Source: UKL13-2 sp044229235 (GTDB lineage Bacteria > Pseudomonadota > Gammaproteobacteria > Burkholderiales > Usitatibacteraceae). Taken from it: a stretch of 64,000 bases of DNA. The stretch is from positions 32,523 through 96,522 of the forward strand of contig JBGATH010000012.1 of assembly GCA_044229235.1 (NCBI GenBank), written 5' to 3'. The translations under genes were made by a program, and so were the position numbers. A model generated the notes under the pieces. The model did no database searches. It was not told the origin of the DNA and worked only from the letters and a program-made list of their open reading frames with translations. This document shows, in pieces, positions 59,178 through 64,000 of this stretch (its first letter is position 1; every line of letters begins with the position of its first letter).

Positions 59178-59705
59178 TTGAATCGAATCATCATCGAAAC
59201 ACCGCGCCTGCAATTGCTGGGTGCGGACAGTACCGTGCTGCGTGCCGACCTGGCCGGTCGCGCGGATCTGGCGCAGGTGCTCGGGGCAGTGGTGCCGGCT
59301 TCCTGGCCGCCGGAATTTCTCGACGAAGCCGCCACCCGCTGGGCGCTGGCGGCAGCCGAGGAGATGCCGGCAGACAGCATGTGGCGCATGTATTACATGC
59401 TGCTGCGCCATCCCGAGGCCATCGCGATCGGCACCTGCGGCTTCAAATTTCCGCCCGACGCGCGCGGCTGCGTGGAGGTCGGCTATAGCGTGCTGCCGGC
59501 CTTTCAGCGGCAGGGCCTGGCCACCGAAGCCGTGTTCGCGCTGATGGATGTGGCAGCGCGACACGGTGCACGAGAGGTGTGCGCCCAGACCCTGCCGGAC
59601 CTGACCGCGTCACTGCGCGTCATGGAAAAGTCGGGCATGGTGCTGACGGGGGCGGGCAGCGAGCCCGGTGCAATCCGTGGCGCGGTGAAGCTGCAGCCAC
59701 GCTGA
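59178..59705 (+). CDS. GNAT-family N-acetyltransferase
   Basis: 175 residues. I prefer the TTG at 59178 because GGAGAAG lies seven bases upstream; an in-frame ATG at 59133 is possible. The acetyl-CoA loop is in VEVGYSVLPAFQRQGLATEA (Q/R-x-x-G-x-A-type), and the C-terminal RVMEKSGMVLTGAG is the usual closing motif. It resembles RimJ/RimL-like proteins acting on small molecules or N-termini. Substrate unknown. Confidence 0.85.
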   Translation: MNRIIIETPRLQLLGADSTVLRADLAGRADLAQVLGAVVPASWPPEFLDEAATRWALAAAEEMPADSMWRMYYMLLRHPEAIAIGTCGFKFPPDARGCVEVGYSVLPAFQRQGLATEAVFALMDVAARHGAREVCAQTLPDLTASLRVMEKSGMVLTGAGSEPGAIRGAVKLQPR

Positions 59706-59712
59706 ACCCGGC

Positions 59713-60384
59713 CTACTCGCCGCAAACAAACGGGATCGACACGCTCTGCGTCACCGTCGATCCCGTTACCGCGGCCACCAGTTTGAGCGGGATGCAGCCG
59801 GTTCTTTGCAGCAGGAAGATCGCGTGATATTCGCCGCTCGCGCTCAGGGTGCCGGCGAGCGCCGTCTGCGCGGCAATCTTTTTGCCGGTCTCGCTGTCGG
59901 TGACGTCCAGCTTCACCTCTGCCTTGGGATCGAACGAACCCGGCGCGCCCTTCAGAACCACATCCACCCGCAGCGCGTTGGACGGCTCCGGCACGTTGCC
60001 TTCGCCGATGATGACGTTGAACAGCCGCAACTTGTCGTCGATGATCGCGGAAAAGGTGCCGCTGTGGCTGTAGTACAGACGCGGCTCGATGCGCGCGACC
60101 ACCAGTGCCGGCGCGGCGGCCGGTTTCTTCTGGTACTGCAGCTCGCTGAACTTGCGATAGGTTTCCTGCCACCGGGCGTTTGCCTGTTCGCACTTGGCGG
60201 CGTCGAGCGCGAACCGGCGGCATTGGTCCGACGTGAAGTCCTTGCGCTGGCAGCACTCCACCTCGACCGGCGGCAGCAGCGCATGCGCGAACTGCGGCAG
60301 CAGGGCCGCCGCCAGCACACCCGCGGATAGACCGCGGCGAAACAGACAGCGATACAGGCGGGTGTTGTTGGCGGGCGTCGTCAT
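59713..60384 (-). CDS. Exported hypothetical protein
   Basis: 223 residues, with a signal peptide (LSAGVLAAALLPQFAHALLP) after a basic start. A Cys-rich segment follows (VECCQRKDFTSDQCRRF, KCEQAN). The C-terminal half is an Ig-like beta region (NALRVDVVLKGAPGSFDPKA, EYHAIFLLQRTGCIP). I recognise no family. It is convergent with the acetyltransferase, 7 bp apart. Confidence 0.65.
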   Translation of the reverse strand: MTTPANNTRLYRCLFRRGLSAGVLAAALLPQFAHALLPPVEVECCQRKDFTSDQCRRFALDAAKCEQANARWQETYRKFSELQYQKKPAAAPALVVARIEPRLYYSHSGTFSAIIDDKLRLFNVIIGEGNVPEPSNALRVDVVLKGAPGSFDPKAEVKLDVTDSETGKKIAAQTALAGTLSASGEYHAIFLLQRTGCIPLKLVAAVTGSTVTQSVSIPFVCGE

Positions 60385-60586
60385 GGTCCTTGCTCAGCGA
60401 TGCGGTCTGGTGGCGTGAAGCGCCATGATACTGGCATGCGCGGCAACGTCGCGTCCTGCCTGGCAATGAAACGCGGTGATCCGGCATCAACATCGTTTCG
60501 TGTTCAGTTGTACACTGGCCGCACCGTCCTTGCCTGCAGGCACATTTGCCGGCTGCCGATCATCCCACGCGCACGAGGAGCTGACC

Positions 60587-60871
60587 ATGGCACGCAATCG
60601 CTTGAACCCCCTGATCCTGTTGTCCGTCACCGCCTTGATGCTGGCCGCGGGCTGTGCATCGGTCGAGGCACCCGCTACCCGCGCCGGTCGCGATGTGGCG
60701 AAGGCGCCGGCGGAGATGGAATACCCCTATACCGGCAGCCGCATTCCTTCGCGATACGCCACCAACCATGTCGTTCAGGTCAATGGCGCGGACTACCAGC
60801 GCTCACTGCCCAGCAATCCGGGCACGCCGTTGATGGCAACCGGTGCCAACGGGCCCGGCGGCGGGCGCTAG
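60587..60871 (+). CDS. Small lipoprotein
   Basis: 94 residues from the ATG at 60587 (GAGGAG upstream). The signal ends in LMLAAGC, a good lipobox, so the mature protein is an acylated ~75-residue lipoprotein. It is low in structure (GYARAGRD..., YPYTGSRIPSRYATNHVVQV) and ends in GGGR. No function inferred. Confidence 0.72.
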   Translation: MARNRLNPLILLSVTALMLAAGCASVEAPATRAGRDVAKAPAEMEYPYTGSRIPSRYATNHVVQVNGADYQRSLPSNPGTPLMATGANGPGGGR

Positions 60872-61213
60872 GATTTCGCCGCGCTGCGTCGCAGGCCGCC
60901 AGCCTGTGGCAGGTCACTAGGCGGCTCGCACCACACGGCGTTGCCGCCGCAATAGTCGTTGCCAAAAAGCGCCGCCAGCGGCGCATTTCGCGGCGCGTTT
61001 TCGCCATTTCATCGCGAACTGGTACTCAAGTGGTACGGCCTTCGCCACAATCCGTTTCGTCAAGAGTCAGCGAACGCACCACCGTGCGTAACGACGGCAG
61101 CCGAAGGCCCGCGAGTCCCGCTGAAACTCTTCTGACATCCAACTCAATTGTCTGCGCGCGAATCCTGGCGGTGTCCCGGATCGCGCAACGGGAGCGCTTT
61201 TGCGTCGATTGTC
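60872..61213. other. Gene-free stretch before the diheme cytochrome gene
   Basis: About 340 bp without a gene. It contains the leftward terminator at 60964-60984 and should hold the promoter of the cytochrome operon. No clear -35/-10 was identified. Confidence 0.55.
60964..60984 (-). terminator. Rho-independent terminator on the reverse strand with no gene behind it
   Basis: Read leftward: GCGCCGC-TG-GCGGCGC followed by TTTTT. The stem is 7 bp, all GC. No leftward gene lies between it and 61213, so it would end a short unannotated transcript. On the forward strand the stem is not followed by a clean T-run. Confidence 0.55.
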
Positions 61214-62344
61214 ATGAAGGCCACTGTCCATTTCACTTCGCCCGGCGTGCGGCGCCTTGCTGCGGGCATTGCCACGGTTCTGCTTGCCGGCGCGATCGCG
61301 CTGGCCGATGCGCCCAAGCCCGCGCGGGCTGCTGCCGGCGCCACAGCCGCCGCAGTCGCGATCGACGAGAGCGGCCTGCCGGTGCATCTGCGCGATACCG
61401 GCTTGTATGCTGATGCGCGCGGCATCGAAATTGGACCGGGCATCATTGCCTTCACACCGCAGTACCCGCTGTGGTCGGACGGCGCGAGCAAGCGCCGCTG
61501 GCTGTACCTGCCACCCGGCACGCAGATTGATGCGCGCGATGCGGATGCCTGGGAATTCCCGCCCGGGACCAAGCTCTGGAAGGAGTTCGCGCACGATCGC
61601 GCGATAGAAACCCGCTATATCGAACGCCGGCTCGACGGCAGCTGGCACTACGCGACCTATTTGTGGAATGCCGATGGCAGTGACGCGCTGCTGGTGCCGA
61701 CGCGCGGGTTGCGCGGCATTCCGGCCGCTGCTGCGCCGGGTGGTCAATACGACCTGCCGGCGCGTGTCGATTGCCTGGCCTGTCATGAGGGCGCGGCGGT
61801 GCCGGTGCTCGGCTTCAGCGCCCTGCAACTGTCATCGGCGCGCGACCCGGCCGCGGCGCATGGCACGGCGGCGGGGGTGAATGATGTGGACCTGCGCAGC
61901 CTGGTCGCGCGCGGGCTGATCCGCAATCTGCCGCCTGAACTGCTTGCGCGCCCGCCGGTGATCACCGCCGCATCCGCCACCGAGCGCGCCGCACTCGGCT
62001 ACCTGCACGGCAATTGCGGACACTGTCACAACGACAATGGTTCGCCCGCGCCGGTGGGGCTGGTGCTCGCGCAAAGTGTGACCGATGCCGCCGCGAGCAC
62101 GGCGCGGATTCTGCGTTCGGCGCTGAACGTTGCCGGGCGCTACCGCCCCGCGACCGGCACCGGCGTCCAACCCCTCATCAAACCGGCGCGGCCGGACGAG
62201 AGCGTGCTGCCGCAGCGCATGCGTTCGCGCCATGCCGCCACCCAAATGCCGCCACTGGGCACCCGCACAGTCGACATGGAGGGCGTCGCCCTCATTGAAA
62301 GCTGGATCTCTCAACTCAACCCGCAAAAGGAGCCGTCACAATGA
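61214..62344 (+). CDS. Exported diheme c-type cytochrome (SO2930-type)
   Basis: 376 residues from the ATG at 61214 (frame open upstream), with a signal peptide. Two CxxCH sites: CLACHE near residue 185 and CGHCHN near 275. The conserved opening TPQYPLWSDGASKRRWLYLP and the ending PPLGTRTVDMEGVALIESWI are the hallmarks of the SO2930-type diheme family. It probably passes electrons in the periplasm. Its stop overlaps the next cytochrome gene by ATGA. Confidence 0.88.
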   Translation: MKATVHFTSPGVRRLAAGIATVLLAGAIALADAPKPARAAAGATAAAVAIDESGLPVHLRDTGLYADARGIEIGPGIIAFTPQYPLWSDGASKRRWLYLPPGTQIDARDADAWEFPPGTKLWKEFAHDRAIETRYIERRLDGSWHYATYLWNADGSDALLVPTRGLRGIPAAAAPGGQYDLPARVDCLACHEGAAVPVLGFSALQLSSARDPAAAHGTAAGVNDVDLRSLVARGLIRNLPPELLARPPVITAASATERAALGYLHGNCGHCHNDNGSPAPVGLVLAQSVTDAAASTARILRSALNVAGRYRPATGTGVQPLIKPARPDESVLPQRMRSRHAATQMPPLGTRTVDMEGVALIESWISQLNPQKEPSQ

Positions 62345-62943
62345 AATCCCGTCACCCCATATCCACCAGTACCCGAGCCTCGGCGCTGGCTGCCGTCGGT
62401 ATCGCCATCGCCTCATTCGGTGTCAGCGCCGCCGGCGACAGCAGCACCGGCAAGGCCGACAAGATCGCCCGCGGCAAATACCTCGTCTCCACATCCGGCT
62501 GTCACGATTGCCACACGCCATTCAAGATGGGCGCCAATGGTCCCGAGCCCGACATGAATCACATGCTGGCCGGCCACCCGGAAGGGCTGGTGATGCCACC
62601 CGCGCCCAAGCTTCCCGACGGGCCGTGGCTGGTCACCTCGGCAGCCACCAACACCGCCTGGGCCGGTCCCTGGGGCGTGAGCTACACCGCCAATCTCACG
62701 CCGGATGCGGAGACCGGCATGGGCAAATGGACGCTGAAGAATTTCAAAGACACCATCCGCACCGGCCGCCACATGGGCCGCGGTCGCCCGGTACTGCCGT
62801 CGATGCCGATCCCGGTTTACAACAACTTCACCGATGCGGATCTGGAAGCGGTCTACACCTACCTGCAGTCGATCCCGGCAGTGAAGAACCGCGTACCGGA
62901 ACCGACGCCACCGGCCACGCGCGTCGCGCAAGCGCAAGGCTGA
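62341..62943 (+). CDS. Periplasmic monoheme c-type cytochrome
   Basis: 200 residues, with a signal peptide (ALAAVGIAIASFGVSAAG). One CxxCH (CHDCH) near residue 54, and a distal Met candidate in RGRPVLPSMPIPVYNNFTDA. The family (DHH/cytochrome c with a GKYLVSTSGCHDCHTP opening) accompanies alcohol- or sugar-dehydrogenase electron chains. The ATGA overlap with the diheme gene marks a two-gene operon. The split repeat R9 follows. Confidence 0.88.
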   Translation: MKSRHPISTSTRASALAAVGIAIASFGVSAAGDSSTGKADKIARGKYLVSTSGCHDCHTPFKMGANGPEPDMNHMLAGHPEGLVMPPAPKLPDGPWLVTSAATNTAWAGPWGVSYTANLTPDAETGMGKWTLKNFKDTIRTGRHMGRGRPVLPSMPIPVYNNFTDADLEAVYTYLQSIPAVKNRVPEPTPPATRVAQAQG

Positions 62944-62982
62944 TGCCGGTCGGCTGATTCACTCGTCGAGCAGCACGGGTGT

Positions 62983-63017
62983 AAACACCAGCACCGGCGC
63001 GGCGTTCCAGCCATAAA
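62983..63017. repeat. Half of a palindromic repeat (R9), cut at the loop by an IS30-type element
   Basis: The left arm AAACACCAGCACCGGCGCGG then CGTTCCAGCCATAAA is intact up to the central loop and then stops. From 63018 the sequence reads GGTAGGTTGGCGTTCGACTT, unrelated to the other copies. The right arm is not found before the window end. Confidence 0.75.
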
Positions 63018-64000
63018 GGTAGGTTGGCGTTCGACTTGTCGGACTTTAGGTCGCTCGGCAAGGGGTGAGGAGTTGGCATTGCGGTACCCTTTTGTTTCTC
63101 ACACGAAAGGATATTCGCCATGCCGCCCCTCACCCGAGAAGCACGTTACCAGATTGAACACGACCTGAGACTTGGGCTCGACAACAAGGCCATCGCCCGA
63201 GCGGTAGGCAAGTGCGTTCGGACCATTGAGCGCGAGCGTAGGCGCTGCGAAGGTAATGGCGAGTACACGGCGGCGCGGGCCATTGAGCATCGTCATCAGA
63301 AGGGTGCCAACAGTGCCGCCAACCACCCTATGCACCCACCTTCCATCTGGCAACCGGTTGAAGCCATGCTGCTCCGGAAGGATTCGCCGGAACAGATAGC
63401 AGCGTCCATGGCGAAGGTGGGCCGGTTGGTCAGCGCATCGGCCATTTACCGGTACCCGCTTCGGGTGGACAAGCCCCATCTGTTGAGCTACTTCCGCCAC
63501 TATTCGGCCAGCAAGAAACGTCGCGGCACGATGCGATGGGTGGAGAGGGCCCAGAAGATTCAGGCGCGCCCAAAGGAGGTTCTCACCCGCGACAAAATTG
63601 GCCATATGGAGTGCGACAGCATCGTCGGCAAACGCAACGAACCTATCAAAATCGTCGTTCTCTTGGACCGGGCATTGCGCCACGTCCGATTGGGACTGGC
63701 CCGCAACGGCATCGCTGAGGAGGTGGCGAGGCACATGGAGCGTTGGTTAGCAGACCGGCGCCTACCGATCCTGAGCCTGACGACCGACCAGGGCTACGAG
63801 TTCTCAGCACTGCCCGAGTTGCTGCCGGGCCGACTATACGCTTGCTGCCCCGGCAAGCCGTACCAAAAGGGGGCGGTGGAGAACATGAACAAGCTGATCC
63901 GTCAATACATCCCGAAGGGCATGAGCCTGCGCAACGTCACCCAGGCTAAGCTCGATTGGGTCGCCGAAGAACTCAACAACCGCATACGCTACCGCCTCGG
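63018..64000 (+). mobile_element. IS30-family insertion sequence (right end outside window)
   Basis: The element begins where the repeat R9 breaks off. About 100 bp of left end (possible terminal GGTAGGTTGGCGTTCGACTT) precede the transposase gene. The right end, terminal repeat and target duplication are beyond the window, so the boundary is an inference from the repeat break. Confidence 0.65.
63121..64000 (+). CDS. IS30-family transposase (3' end cut by window edge)
   Basis: At least 293 codons, open to the window end. The N-terminal helix-turn-helix is TREARYQIEHDLRLGLDNKA / IARAVGKCVRTIERERRR. The DDE catalytic core follows: first Asp in GHMECDSIVGK, second Asp in LTTDQGYEFSALPEL, and the Glu in YQKGAVENMNKLIRQYIPKG, the IS30 signature with RNNRIRYRL-type ending ELNNRIRYRLG. 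No frameshift or internal stop is visible, so it may be functional. Confidence 0.93.

Overview
The window is GC-rich chromosomal DNA from an environmental betaproteobacterium; the genus cannot be fixed from this sequence. The evidence is a Bug-family (tripartite tricarboxylate) solute receptor, a MtrA/MtrB-type multiheme conduit, a GcvR-like double-ACT protein, NnrU, and several exported c-type cytochromes. Genes are dense, often overlap by ATGA or GTGA, and include no rRNA or tRNA that I can see. About 63 protein genes or gene pieces are supported. The left edge cuts an OsmC-family gene and the right edge cuts an IS30-family transposase.

Layout. 0-3.3 kb: OsmC, a fumarylacetoacetate-hydrolase-fold enzyme, an outer-membrane protein and a double cyclic-nucleotide-binding protein. 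3.6-9.9 kb: an RND efflux adaptor and pump plus a membrane-anchored protein, flanked on the far side by a paralogue of the cyclic-nucleotide protein. 10-12.8 kb: a visibly AT-richer SDR / AraC regulator / membrane-protein trio that looks acquired. 12.9-18.7 kb: small enzymes (two VOC proteins, DUF924, DUF2087) and an ABC-2 exporter operon. 19-24.2 kb: hypothetical proteins, a MazEF-type toxin-antitoxin pair, a decayed REP-type transposase, an endonuclease/phosphatase-fold protein, an orphan ParA ATPase and a GcvR-like protein. 24.2-25.2 kb: a gene-free kilobase of stacked hairpin repeats. 25.2-33.1 kb: NnrU, a TPR protein, the decaheme cytochrome/outer-membrane porin pair, an HD-domain protein, OmpA-like and DUF3617 proteins, and a Bug receptor. 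33.5-38.6 kb: a coupled operon of S9 peptidase, D-amino-acid-oxidase-like protein, DUF1801, Asp/Glu racemase and VOC protein. 38.7-46 kb: an acyltransferase, gene remnants, a methyltransferase, a FecR protein with three TonB-like repeats, and an alpha/beta hydrolase cut short by an in-frame TAG. 46.2-54.6 kb: a tricorn-type S41 protease, DUF2269, an M32 carboxypeptidase, an M24 peptidase and a very divergent ClpX-like ATPase. 54.6-63 kb: a solute receptor, an SDR, a 34-residue lysine-rich protein, a HELIH metalloprotease-like protein, other exported proteins and a diheme/monoheme cytochrome pair. 63-64 kb: the IS30-type element.

Three themes stand out. First, the envelope carries electron-transfer hardware (decaheme MtrA with MtrB, plus the diheme/monoheme pair). 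Second, the right half is rich in peptidases and amino-acid enzymes, suggesting peptide scavenging. Third, at least nine copies of a ~66-bp palindromic repeat sit between genes, with one split copy at the edge of the IS30 element; further hairpin families and a decayed REP-type transposase occur in the same window. The most unusual protein-coding gene is the ClpX-like ATPase at 53.6 kb, which has lost the zinc domain and the RKH loop and has altered pore and ClpP-docking loops.
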